In this document: positions 1 to 6,354 of the stretch, in pieces
Numbering within the stretch: the stretch's first letter is position 1
How the letters are laid out: each line of letters opens with the position of its first letter
Source of the DNA: JAVVHH01 sp964235765
GTDB taxonomy: Bacteria; Pseudomonadota; Alphaproteobacteria; Acetobacterales; Acetobacteraceae
DNA length: 12,086 nucleotides
Direction of reading: 5' to 3'
Assembly: GCA_964235765.1 (NCBI GenBank)
Contig: CAXSDH010000105.1
Coordinates: 1 to 12,086, forward strand
The notes under the pieces: model-generated
Database searches by the model: none
What the model saw: the letters and a program-made list of their open reading frames with translations, nothing else
What the model was told of the DNA's origin: nothing
Translations under genes and position numbers: made by a program

Positions 1-1
1 C

Positions 2-178
2 TTCATCATCCCGCTCGAAAAGCAGCAGCCGACCGAGGCAGCGCCACCGCCGCCGTCTCCGGTGCCCGTCGCCCCACCCCAGGTCGACGGCTCCGCGGAC
101 GCACCGGCCCCGGCGGGCGCGGCCCCGGCGGCCGAAGCGCCCGCGGCAAACGCCGCGCCCCAGGCGGTCGCGCGCTAA
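2..178 (+). CDS. C-terminal end of an unidentified protein (partial)
   Basis: An open frame enters from the left edge and ends at TAA 176-178, giving the last 58 residues of a protein that begins outside the window. It opens FIIPLEKQQPTE and then becomes a low-complexity tail of Pro, Ala and Val with few charged residues. Such tails are common as flexible extensions of envelope or secreted proteins in GC-rich proteobacteria, but nothing here identifies the family. The gene converges on the lipoprotein gene, with 22 bases between the two stop codons and no clear terminator. The frame is open over the whole interval, but composition bias alone could give that, so I am only fairly sure it is coding. 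Confidence 0.55.
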   Translation, partial: FIIPLEKQQPTEAAPPPPSPVPVAPPQVDGSADAPAPAGAAPAAEAPAANAAPQAVAR

Positions 179-200
179 GGCCCGTTCATAACGAATGCCG

Positions 201-494
201 TTACAACCAGTGCGCCGGCACCCAAAGCGCCCCCGCGGGGGTCGTCCGCCAGAACCCGTCCTGCCATAACGTGCCGTGGCCCGCGCGCTCGACCCAGGCG
301 CCCCCGACCCAACGGTAACCGAAGCCGTCCCAATCGAAGTGGCCGGGCTGCCAGATCAGCGCGAAGCGGGAGGGCGGCGGCGCAGTAACCTGTTCCGCCG
401 GAATGGGCGGCACGGGCGGATGAGACGGCGGAAGTGCTGCGCAGCCTTCCAACAGCAGCAAACAAAACGCAGGAACGATACCAACTCGCCTCAT
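201..494 (-). CDS. Small Trp/Tyr/Gly-repeat lipoprotein
   Basis: The predicted product has 97 residues. The start is ATG 492-494, chosen because AAGGAGG (500-506 on the plus strand) sits 5 bases upstream, the best ribosome binding site in the window. The N-terminus has two Arg, a Leu-rich core and LLEGC with Cys18, a plausible lipobox although Glu at the -2 position is atypical. A Pro-rich linker (about 22-42) leads to a domain of aromatic repeats: WQPGHFDW at 48-55, YRWVGGAW at 60-67, WQDGFW at 77-82 and WVPAHW at 91-96. This matches the YXWXXGXW-repeat envelope proteins, whose function is not established. It lies 68 bases downstream of oxyR on the same strand, so read-through is possible, but a weak hairpin stands between them. 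The lipoprotein call is an inference from the N-terminus; the repeats are directly visible. Confidence 0.8.
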   Translation of the reverse strand: MRRVGIVPAFCLLLLEGCAALPPSHPPVPPIPAEQVTAPPPSRFALIWQPGHFDWDGFGYRWVGGAWVERAGHGTLWQDGFWRTTPAGALWVPAHWL

Positions 495-512
495 CAAAGC
501 CTCCTTCCGATG

Positions 513-533
513 AAAATCCACCCCGCCAGGTGG
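513..533 (-). terminator. Weak hairpin with T run after oxyR
   Basis: On the minus strand, CCACC pairs with GGTGG across a 6-base loop, followed by ATTTT. It stands between the oxyR stop and the lipoprotein Shine-Dalgarno. A 5-bp stem and four T residues make at best a partial intrinsic terminator; it may only attenuate read-through into the lipoprotein gene. Confidence 0.3.
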
Positions 534-562
534 TCCGGGCTGCCCAGCAGTTGGGCCGGCGT

Positions 563-1471
563 TCAGCATGGCAGCACGCCAGGGGGCGGCTGCTCCCGCA
601 ACAAGGCCGCGAGTGCCGTGAAGTCGGCACCCCGCGGGTCCGTCCGCCGCCAGGCCATGGCCATGGTGCGCCCAACCTCCGGCAACTCGCGCACGGCCAC
701 CAGCCCCGCCATCGCGTCCCGCCCGGCCGTGCTCAGCGCCGGCAGCAACGACACACCCTCGCCGGCGGCGATCATGTGCCACAGCGTCTCGATGCTGGTC
801 GCCTGCCGCATGTGCTGCCCGGCCAGGCCGCACAGCGAGAGCGCCTGGTCCCGCAAGCAATGTCCCTCGTCGAGCAGGATCAAGTCCTCGCCCCCGAGAT
901 TCTCCACGCCCACGCCCGCCAGCGCCGCCAATGGATGCTCCGCCGGGCACACCAGGCGGAACGGCTCGAAGAACAAGGCCTCGGTTCGCACCGTGGCGGA
1001 CGGCGCGGGCAGGGCAAGCAGGATCGCATCGAGCGCGCCCCGCCGCAGCATGTCCAGCAAGGGCAAGGTCTGGCCTTCGGTCAGTTGCAGCGCCAGGGCC
1101 GGAAAGGCGCCGCGCACCTGGCGCAGCAAGTGCGGCAGGTAATACGGGCCGAGCGTCGCGATGGCGCCCAGGCGCATCGGCCCACCCATGCGTCCCGCCG
1201 AACGCGCCATGTCCAGCACGCCGTGCGCCTCGGCCAGCACCCGCTCGATCTGGCGCAGCAGCACCTCCCCCCGGGGCGTCGGCTCGACCCGGCGGTGGCC
1301 CCGCTCGAACAGCCGGACGCCCAGAAGGTCCTCCAGCTTGCGCAATTGCTCGCTCAGCGCAGCCTGGCTCACGTTGCAATCCGCCGCGGCACGGCCAAAA
1401 TGCCGGGTACGGTCCACCGCGGCCGCATACTCCAAGTCTCGCAAGGATAACCCAGCCAGGCTTTGCATCAT
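563..1471 (-). CDS. oxyR: Hydrogen peroxide sensor OxyR (LysR family)
   Basis: The product has 302 residues from ATG 1469-1471, or 301 from the adjacent ATG 1466-1468; neither has a strong ribosome binding site, so this start is uncertain by one codon. The N-terminal LysR winged helix-turn-helix is at about 8-67, including RAAADCNVSQAALSEQLRKL. The effector domain carries GHCLRDQALSLC, with Cys205 and Cys214 separated by eight residues, as in the redox pair Cys199/Cys208 of E. coli OxyR. H2O2 is known to oxidise that pair to a disulfide, turning the tetramer into an activator of catalase and other peroxide genes. The flanking residues (DEGHCLRDQA) are also OxyR-like, which separates it from other LysR proteins. 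It is divergent from katA with a 90-base shared control region, the classic regulator/target layout, so catalase is its likely target and autoregulation is likely. Confidence 0.93.
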   Translation of the reverse strand: MMQSLAGLSLRDLEYAAAVDRTRHFGRAAADCNVSQAALSEQLRKLEDLLGVRLFERGHRRVEPTPRGEVLLRQIERVLAEAHGVLDMARSAGRMGGPMRLGAIATLGPYYLPHLLRQVRGAFPALALQLTEGQTLPLLDMLRRGALDAILLALPAPSATVRTEALFFEPFRLVCPAEHPLAALAGVGVENLGGEDLILLDEGHCLRDQALSLCGLAGQHMRQATSIETLWHMIAAGEGVSLLPALSTAGRDAMAGLVAVRELPEVGRTMAMAWRRTDPRGADFTALAALLREQPPPGVLPC

Positions 1472-1561
1472 AGGCTCTACCGAACGTTCGCTTCGGAAGC
1501 TTCGATTATACCGTTTGCCGCGTCGCTGCTAGGGTGCGGCAATTCGAATGGAGAACACGAA
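1472..1561. promoter_or_regulatory. Shared oxyR/katA control region with palindromes
   Basis: This is the whole gap between the divergent oxyR and katA starts. CGAACGTTCG (1481-1490) is a perfect 10-base palindrome. GCTTCGGAAGC (1490-1500) is an inverted repeat about a central G, and GAAGCTTC (1496-1503) is a further palindrome overlapping it. On the minus strand 1505-1510 reads TATAAT, a perfect -10 hexamer that would start oxyR RNA near 1498 with a leader of about 27 bases; I see no good matching -35. On the plus strand TATACC (1507-1512) could serve katA. The spaced ATAG/CTAT pattern of E. coli OxyR sites is only weakly matched (ATAG at 1470, CGAT at 1503). Binding by OxyR is inferred from position. 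Confidence 0.55.
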
Positions 1562-3076
1562 ATGTCAGGCAATCGTCCTGTATTGACGACCACGGCGGGT
1601 GCGCCGATCCCCGATAACCAGAACAGCATCTCCGCTGGGCCGCGCGGCCCGTTGTTGCTGCAGGACTATCAACTGCTCGAGAAGCTCGCGCACCAGAACC
1701 GCGAGCGCATCCCGGAGCGGGTGGTGCACGCCAAGGGGTCCGGCGCGTATGGCACCTTCACGGTCACCAAGGACATCTCCAAGTACACCAAGGCGAAGGT
1801 GTTCGCCGAGGTCGGCAAGCAGACCGACATCCTGATCCGGTTCTCGACCGTCGCCGGCGAGCGCGGCGCCGCCGATGCCGAGCGCGACGTGCGGGGCTTC
1901 TCCGTCAAGTTCTACACCGAAGAAGGGAATTGGGACCTCGTCGGCAACAACACGCCCGTGTTCTTCGTGCGTGACCCGGTCAAGTTTCCCGACTTCATCC
2001 GCACGCAGAAGCGCCACCCCAAAACCAATATGCGCTCGGCCACCGCGATGTGGGACTTCTGGTCGCTCAGCCCGGAGAGCCTGCACCAGGTGACGATCCT
2101 GTTCTCGGACCGCGGCCTCCCCCAGGGCTACCGCCACATGAACGGCTACGGCAGCCACACCTTCAGCTTCTGGAACGACGCCGGCGAGCGCTATTGGGTC
2201 AAGTTCCACTTCAAGACGATGGACGGCCACAAGCACTGGACCAACGAGGAAGGCAACGCGATCATCGCGGTCGACCGCGAGAGCGCGCAGCGCGACCTGT
2301 TCGAGGCGATCGAGCGCGGCGAGGGCCCGAAGTGGCGGGTGCACGTGCAGATCATGCCGGAAAAGGATGCCGAAAAGACCACCTATAATCCCTTCGACCT
2401 CACCAAAGTGTGGCCGCACGGCGAGTATCCGCTGATCGAAGTGGGCGTCGCCGAGCTGAACCGGAACCCCGAACACTACTTCGCCGAGATCGAACAGTCC
2501 TCGTTCTCGCCGTCCAACGTCGTGCCCGGCATCAGCTTCTCGCCGGACAAGATGCTGCAAGCCCGCATCTTCTCCTATGCCGACGCGCACCGGTACCGGG
2601 TGGGCACGCATTATGAAAGCCTGCCGGTCAACGCGCCGAAGTCTCAGAAGAACGTCTACCACGCCGACGGCCCCATGCGCTTCGACGCCCCCAAGGGCAC
2701 CGACGCGTACTACGAGCCGAACTCGTTCAACGGCCCGGTGGAGCAGCCCTCGGCCAAGGAGCCCCCGCTGACGATCTCCGGCGACGCCGACCGCTACAAC
2801 CATCGTGACGGGAACGACGACTACGGCCAGGTGCGGGCGCTGTTCAACGTCCTCGGCCATGACCAGCAGAAGCGGTTGTTCGCCAACATCGCCGCCGCGA
2901 TGCAAGGCGTGCCGCAGCACATCGTGGACCGGCAACTGGAGCATTTCCGCCTGGTGGACCCCAAGTACAAGGACGGCGTGGCCGCGGCGCTGTCCAAGAC
3001 GAACCAGCCGGCCAACTCGGACCCCGTGTCGGCCTCCGCCATGCCGACCCCGGCTCCGGCTCAGGCCGCCGAGTAA
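1562..3076 (+). CDS. katA: Monofunctional haem catalase (small-subunit type)
   Basis: The predicted product has 504 residues and converts H2O2 to water and oxygen. The start is ATG 1562-1564, with TGGAGA (1549-1554) 7 bases upstream; the longer open frame to 1463 would run through the promoter region and add residues unlike any catalase. Family landmarks are intact: the distal His56 in RVVHAKGSGAYGTF, the catalytic Asn129 in LVGNNTPVFFVRD, and the proximal haem-ligand Tyr339 with Arg335 in RIFSYADAHRYR. The length and lack of a C-terminal flavodoxin-like domain place it with small-subunit catalases (clade 3 most likely, the NADPH-binding group). No signal peptide is seen, so it is probably cytoplasmic. 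A Pro/Ala-rich tail follows about residue 480. Divergence from oxyR suggests peroxide induction. The symbol katA is by analogy; the family assignment itself is certain. Confidence 0.96.
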   Translation: MSGNRPVLTTTAGAPIPDNQNSISAGPRGPLLLQDYQLLEKLAHQNRERIPERVVHAKGSGAYGTFTVTKDISKYTKAKVFAEVGKQTDILIRFSTVAGERGAADAERDVRGFSVKFYTEEGNWDLVGNNTPVFFVRDPVKFPDFIRTQKRHPKTNMRSATAMWDFWSLSPESLHQVTILFSDRGLPQGYRHMNGYGSHTFSFWNDAGERYWVKFHFKTMDGHKHWTNEEGNAIIAVDRESAQRDLFEAIERGEGPKWRVHVQIMPEKDAEKTTYNPFDLTKVWPHGEYPLIEVGVAELNRNPEHYFAEIEQSSFSPSNVVPGISFSPDKMLQARIFSYADAHRYRVGTHYESLPVNAPKSQKNVYHADGPMRFDAPKGTDAYYEPNSFNGPVEQPSAKEPPLTISGDADRYNHRDGNDDYGQVRALFNVLGHDQQKRLFANIAAAMQGVPQHIVDRQLEHFRLVDPKYKDGVAAALSKTNQPANSDPVSASAMPTPAPAQAAE

Positions 3077-3087
3077 GCTACGCAAGC

Positions 3088-3115
3088 ACCGGGCCGGGTT
3101 GACCGGCCCGGTTTC
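3088..3115 (+). terminator. GC-rich hairpin after katA
   Basis: ACCGGGCCGG (3088-3097) and CCGGCCCGGT (3103-3112) form a perfect 10-bp stem with a 5-base loop, 11 bases after the catalase stop codon, followed by only a short TTT. It is a likely intrinsic terminator for katA. The short T run allows partial read-through into ohr, which starts 40 bases further on. Confidence 0.65.
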
Positions 3116-3155
3116 CGCCCGAGATAGAGGCGGCAACCAATGCAATGGAATCCCC

Positions 3156-3584
3156 ATGTCAATCGACGTAAAATACCGCACCACGGCTACCGCCCAGGGG
3201 GGCCGCGACGGCGCGTCCCGCACCGATGACGGTGCGCTCGAGGTCAAGCTGGCCGTGCCGAAGGAGATGGGCGGCCCCGGCGGCGGCAACAATCCGGAGC
3301 AGTTGTTCGCGGCCGGCTACGCCGCATGCTTCCTGGGCGCGATGAAGTTCGTCGCCAGCCAGAACAAGGACGGCGCCCAAGTCCCGAACGACGCGACCGT
3401 GAACGCCGATGTCGGCATCGGCCCGCGCTCCGAGGGCGGCTTCGGCCTTGACATCGCGCTGAAGGTCAGCCTGCCCGGCGTGCCGCACGACAAGGCCGAG
3501 GCCCTGGTCGAAAAGGCCCACCAGGTCTGCCCGTACAGCAACGCCACCCGCAACAACGTGCCCGTCCGGCTTTCCGTCGCCTGA
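3156..3584 (+). CDS. ohr: Organic hydroperoxide resistance protein (OsmC/Ohr family)
   Basis: The product has 142 residues, the usual Ohr size. Ohr is a thiol peroxidase that reduces organic and fatty-acid hydroperoxides using lipoyl-bound reductants. The start ATG 3156-3158 has GGAA (3147-3150) 5 bases upstream and gives the normal Ohr N-terminus. The two catalytic cysteines are Cys58 (GYAACFLGAMKF) and Cys125 (QVCPYSNATRNN). The conserved Arg17 (GRDG) and Glu49 (NPEQLF), which stabilise the peroxidatic cysteine in this family, are also present. These motifs favour Ohr over the OsmC branch. It follows katA across a hairpin, so it may have its own promoter in the 79-base gap. I find no OhrR gene in the window and no clear OhrR operator, so control by OxyR read-through or a distant OhrR is open. 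Confidence 0.93.
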   Translation: MSIDVKYRTTATAQGGRDGASRTDDGALEVKLAVPKEMGGPGGGNNPEQLFAAGYAACFLGAMKFVASQNKDGAQVPNDATVNADVGIGPRSEGGFGLDIALKVSLPGVPHDKAEALVEKAHQVCPYSNATRNNVPVRLSVA

Positions 3585-3597
3585 CGGAAGGCATCAC

Positions 3598-3623
3598 GGC
3601 CGTCCGCTGGTCCGCGGACGGTC
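3598..3623. terminator. Hairpin between convergent ohr and phnE
   Basis: CCGTCCGC (3600-3607) and GCGGACGG (3614-3621) form a perfect 8-bp stem with a 6-base loop, which can be extended by a G-T and a G-C pair. It lies 15 bases past the ohr stop codon. There is no T tract on either side, so it may stop polymerase poorly or mainly protect RNA 3' ends. Its position between two converging genes is what suggests terminator use. Confidence 0.4.
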
Positions 3624-3664
3624 CGGCACGCCCCCGAGCTTCCCGCCCGAGCTTCGGGACGGTG

Positions 3665-3678
3665 TTGATCGAGATCAA
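3665..3678. promoter_or_regulatory. Perfect FNR/ANR-type palindrome, in a convergent gap
   Basis: TTGATCGAGATCAA matches the E. coli FNR consensus TTGAT-N4-ATCAA at every fixed position. It sits 2 bases past the phnE2 stop codon and about 80 bases past the ohr stop, where neither neighbour has a promoter. It could be a chance palindrome, a small 3' hairpin in the phn transcript (GTTGAT pairing with ATCAAC), or a real site for an unannotated transcript. The match is seen; any function is inference. Confidence 0.3.
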
Positions 3679-3680
3679 CC

Positions 3681-4496
3681 TCAGCCAATCAGCCGCCGTC
3701 TGATCCGGGCCGAGACGAAGTCGATCAGCGCGACGGTCGCCAGGATCAGCAGGATGATGAACAGCACCTGGTCCCAATAGCGGACCTTGATCCGCTCGGC
3801 GATCTGCAGCCCGATACCGCCCGCGCCGACCACGCCCAGTATCGAGGCGCTCCGAACGCTGCTTTCGAACGAATACAGCGCTTGCGCCAGCATGACCGGC
3901 AGTACCTGCGGCAACAGGCCGAACCGGATGGCGAGCAGGCGGTTGCCGCCCGCGGCCTCGATGCCCTCGCGCTGGCGCGGGTCGGCATTCTCGATCGCCT
4001 CGGCATACAGCTTGGCCAATACGGCCAGTTCGGCCGCGAACAGCGCAAGCACGCCCGCGAGCGGCCCCAGCCCCACCGCGCGCACGAAGGCCAGTGCCCA
4101 GATGAGCTGGTCCATGCCGCGGAAGCCGTCGAACACCCGGCGGATCGAGAAATGCGCCAGCGCGCTCACCACCACGTTGCGGGCGCCCAGGAAGCCCAGC
4201 GGCACCGCCACGATCGCGGCCAGGACCGTGCCGAGGAACGCCATGGCGACGCTTTCGCCGAGGCCGCGCAGGATGTCCTGCCATTGTTCGCCGGGGCTGG
4301 GCGGGATCATCTGCCGCACGATGACGCCGAGCCCGAACAGCCCGCGCCACAGCCGGGCGGGCGTGATGTCGAACCACCAGAACAGCGCCGCCAGCCAGGC
4401 GAGCACCAGCGCGCCGCCAAGCCAGCGCAGCGCAAGCCGGCCCGGCGGCGGCCCGAAGGCGGCCGGCAGCCGCGCCTGCCATTCGGCCGTGCTCAT
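3681..4496 (-). CDS. phnE: PhnE-like ABC permease, second copy
   Basis: The predicted product has 271 residues and is an inner-membrane permease of the binding-protein-dependent transport superfamily. The start ATG 4494-4496 overlaps the stop of the preceding permease as ATGA, so translation is probably coupled. Hydrophobic segments are seen at about 24-43, 83-104, 130-162, 196-232 and 243-262. The EAA loop that docks on the ATPase is clear at about 166-197 (EAIENADPRQREGIEAAGG, then GLLPQ). VVGAGGIG at 222-229 is typical of PhnE. It is related to its neighbour but clearly different, so the two probably form a heterodimeric channel. It is the last gene of the presumed phn unit; its stop lies only 97 bases from the end of ohr on the other strand. 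Substrate is inferred from the family: phosphonate, phosphite or phosphate. Confidence 0.88.
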   Translation of the reverse strand: MSTAEWQARLPAAFGPPPGRLALRWLGGALVLAWLAALFWWFDITPARLWRGLFGLGVIVRQMIPPSPGEQWQDILRGLGESVAMAFLGTVLAAIVAVPLGFLGARNVVVSALAHFSIRRVFDGFRGMDQLIWALAFVRAVGLGPLAGVLALFAAELAVLAKLYAEAIENADPRQREGIEAAGGNRLLAIRFGLLPQVLPVMLAQALYSFESSVRSASILGVVGAGGIGLQIAERIKVRYWDQVLFIILLILATVALIDFVSARIRRRLIG

Positions 4497-5347
4497 GCCG
4501 CCCCGATCGCCCGCATGCGGACCCGCTCGCTGGCCAGGTCGATCAGGCTGACGGTCAGCACGATCAGCACCAGGATGGCGCTGATCTCCTGGTAATAGTT
4601 GAAGCTGATCACCGTATAGAGTTCCTGGCCGATGCCGCCAGCGCCCACGAAGCCGATCACGGTGGCGCCCCGCACGTTGATCTCGAACCGCAGCAGGATG
4701 TAGCTGAGGAAGTTGGGCGCGACCTGCGGCAGGATGGCGTAGCGGATGCCCTGCGCCCAGCTTCCCCCGGCCGCGCGGATGCCCTCCAGCGGGCGCAGGT
4801 CCGCGTTCTCCACCGCTTCGGCGAACAGCTTGCCCAGCGCTCCCACGGTATGCAGCAGGATGGCGATGATCCCGGCGAGCGGGCCGATGCCGACCGCCCA
4901 TACCAGGATCAGCGCATAGACGATGTCCGGCACCGTCCGGAACAGCTCGAGCCCGCGGCGGAACGCGATATAGGCGGCCCGGTTGGGCGCCAGGTTGGCA
5001 GCGGCCGGGAAGCAGAGCAGGAAGGCCAGCGCCGCGCCCCCGAAGGTGGCCAGCGCCGCCATCTGGCTGGTCTCGAACAGCAGCCACGCCCAACTGTCCA
5101 GCCGGTAGAACCAGAAGGCGAGCGAGCCTTCGACCGTAGGGCCACCGAACAGCGCCGCCCAGCGCAGGTCTGGCGCCAGCTTGTGGAAATACTCCCCCAC
5201 CCGCGGCAGGCCCGCCGCGAGGCTGGAGGGAAAGGCTTCCGACACCCAGGCGCTGCCCCAAAGCGCCAGCAACAGCACGGCGCCCCAGGTCAGCCCGGCC
5301 AGCCCGCGCGAGCGCCGCCGTGCCTGGAAAGCGGCCTCGACGCTCAA
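4493..5347 (-). CDS. phnE: PhnE-like ABC permease, first copy (TTG start)
   Basis: The predicted product has 284 residues. TTG 5345-5347 is the only plausible start: the frame is closed by a stop 12 codons further upstream with no ATG or GTG between, and the next internal Met (95) lies beyond the first membrane helix. Only one base separates this TTG from the stop of the upstream phnD, so start use probably depends on coupling. Hydrophobic segments are at about 16-36, 85-119, 142-167, 203-219 and 255-271. The EAA loop is at about 177-208 (EAVENADLRPLEGIRAAGG, then AILPQ), followed by FVGAGGIGQELYTVIS, very PhnE-like. It likely pairs with the second PhnE to make the membrane channel served by PhnC and the two PhnD proteins. 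Confidence 0.88.
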   Translation of the reverse strand: MSVEAAFQARRRSRGLAGLTWGAVLLLALWGSAWVSEAFPSSLAAGLPRVGEYFHKLAPDLRWAALFGGPTVEGSLAFWFYRLDSWAWLLFETSQMAALATFGGAALAFLLCFPAAANLAPNRAAYIAFRRGLELFRTVPDIVYALILVWAVGIGPLAGIIAILLHTVGALGKLFAEAVENADLRPLEGIRAAGGSWAQGIRYAILPQVAPNFLSYILLRFEINVRGATVIGFVGAGGIGQELYTVISFNYYQEISAILVLIVLTVSLIDLASERVRMRAIGAA

Positions 5348-5348
5348 G

Positions 5349-6287
5349 TCACCGCCGGCGGCGGCGATCGGCGGCCTCCGCCTTCAGCATGTCGACGAAC
5401 GGCACGTAGTCCTCGTGCGTCACCGGCACCCAGGCCTGGCCGGAACCCATGTCCACCGCACGATACACCTCGGGATGGTCCTTCGGCATGGCCAGGTGCA
5501 GCGCCAGCATGTCGTCCTGGAACGCCTGCGGGGTGTCGCGGCGGACGGTCATCGGCCCGTTCTCGATCGGGCGCGACTTCCAGATGATCCGCAGGTCCTT
5601 CATGTCGAGCAGCTTCTTGTCGACCATGGTGCGCAGCGCGCCGCGGGTGTACCCCTCCGAAGCCTCGCCCAGGCCGGAGGTCCAGGTGACGCCGGCGTCG
5701 TACTGGCGGCCGAGCACGGCCACCAAGGTCTGCTCGTGGCCGCCGCCGAATCCCGTGCGGCTGAAATAGGTCGTGGGATCGATCCCGGCCGCGCGGAACT
5801 CCGAGCGCGGGATCAGGTAGCCGGAGGCGCTGTTCGGGTCCGCCCAGGCGAGCGACTTGCCCTGCATGCCCTTGAGGTCGGTGATCCCCGAGTCGGCCCG
5901 CACGTACATCACCGACACGTAGCTCGTGCCGCCGTCCTTCTCCTGCGTAGTCAGCAACGGACGCACGTTGCCGTTGCTCTCCATCCAGGCGCTCGCATAG
6001 GCGGCCGGCGACATATACGCCACCTCGATCTGCCCGGCGGCGAACGCCTGGATCACCCCGGCGTAATCCGCGGCCGCCAGCATCCGCGCCGGCACGCCGA
6101 AGCTGCTCTCCAGCAGCTTGCGGTAGGGGTCGTAGCGCGCCAGCCGGTCGGCGTCGTTCTCGCCGCCCAGCAGCCCGATGCGGATCACCGGCACCTGCGC
6201 CGCCCAAGCGGGCTTGGCCGGCGTTTGCGCGCTGGCAAGGGCGGGCAGGCTGAGGGCGCCCAGCAGGGCGGCGCGGCGCGTGAACAT
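5349..6287 (-). CDS. phnD: PhnD-like periplasmic binding protein, copy 1
   Basis: The predicted product has 312 residues. I choose ATG 6285-6287, giving MFTRRAALLG, because GGAGAGG sits 3 bases upstream and a signal peptide then begins at once; an ATG nine codons earlier would add MAHHRRRGP. The signal peptide has a twin-arginine-like TRR motif and a likely cut after Ala20 (ALASA-Q). The mature part starts VIRIGLLGGEND, as in phosphonate/phosphite/phosphate binding proteins. VAYMSPAAY (89-97) is close to the usual family binding loop; SASG at 153-156 and GGGHEQ (His184) match positions that, in E. coli PhnD, hold the phosphonate head group. Compared with the second copy, this one has Ala where that has Thr (NSASG against NSTSG). 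By eye well over half of the mature residues agree between copies. It delivers the ligand to PhnE. Confidence 0.9.
   Translation of the reverse strand: MFTRRAALLGALSLPALASAQTPAKPAWAAQVPVIRIGLLGGENDADRLARYDPYRKLLESSFGVPARMLAAADYAGVIQAFAAGQIEVAYMSPAAYASAWMESNGNVRPLLTTQEKDGGTSYVSVMYVRADSGITDLKGMQGKSLAWADPNSASGYLIPRSEFRAAGIDPTTYFSRTGFGGGHEQTLVAVLGRQYDAGVTWTSGLGEASEGYTRGALRTMVDKKLLDMKDLRIIWKSRPIENGPMTVRRDTPQAFQDDMLALHLAMPKDHPEVYRAVDMGSGQAWVPVTHEDYVPFVDMLKAEAADRRRRR
5815..5861. repeat. Direct repeat unit, copy A (inside phnD copy 1)
   Basis: A 47-base stretch recurs at 6827-6873 in the same orientation with a single mismatch (position 5828 against 6840); the last 33 bases are identical. It encodes the conserved block around SLAWADPNS-x-SGYL in both PhnD proteins. 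It is a trace of tandem gene duplication, or of later conversion between copies, rather than a mobile element. Confidence 0.9.
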
Positions 6288-6354
6288 GGGGCCTCTCCGG
6301 CGATGATGCGCCAAAGAGGGTGATGCCAGGCGTCAGCATGTCAAGCGCCGGCGC

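Noticed and set aside
201..1379. Long minus-strand frame covering much of oxyR and ending in the lipoprotein
   Set aside because: Only its last 97 codons make sense, as the lipoprotein with its own strong ribosome binding site. The rest is an out-of-frame shadow of oxyR.
1463..1561. 33-codon N-terminal extension of catalase
   Set aside because: It would run through the oxyR/katA promoter region and has no ribosome binding site, while ATG 1562 has a good one and gives a normal catalase N-terminus.
1565..3292. Long open frame (575 codons) on the strand opposite the catalase gene
   Set aside because: Catalase on the plus strand is unmistakable, and a GC-rich coding gene commonly leaves its antisense frame open. 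The antisense protein is Arg/Val/Gly-biased with no recognisable domain.
3638..3660. Additional small hairpin (CCCGA/TCGGG) after ohr
   Set aside because: A 5-bp stem with a 3-base loop and no T run; in DNA this GC-rich such structures are expected by chance.
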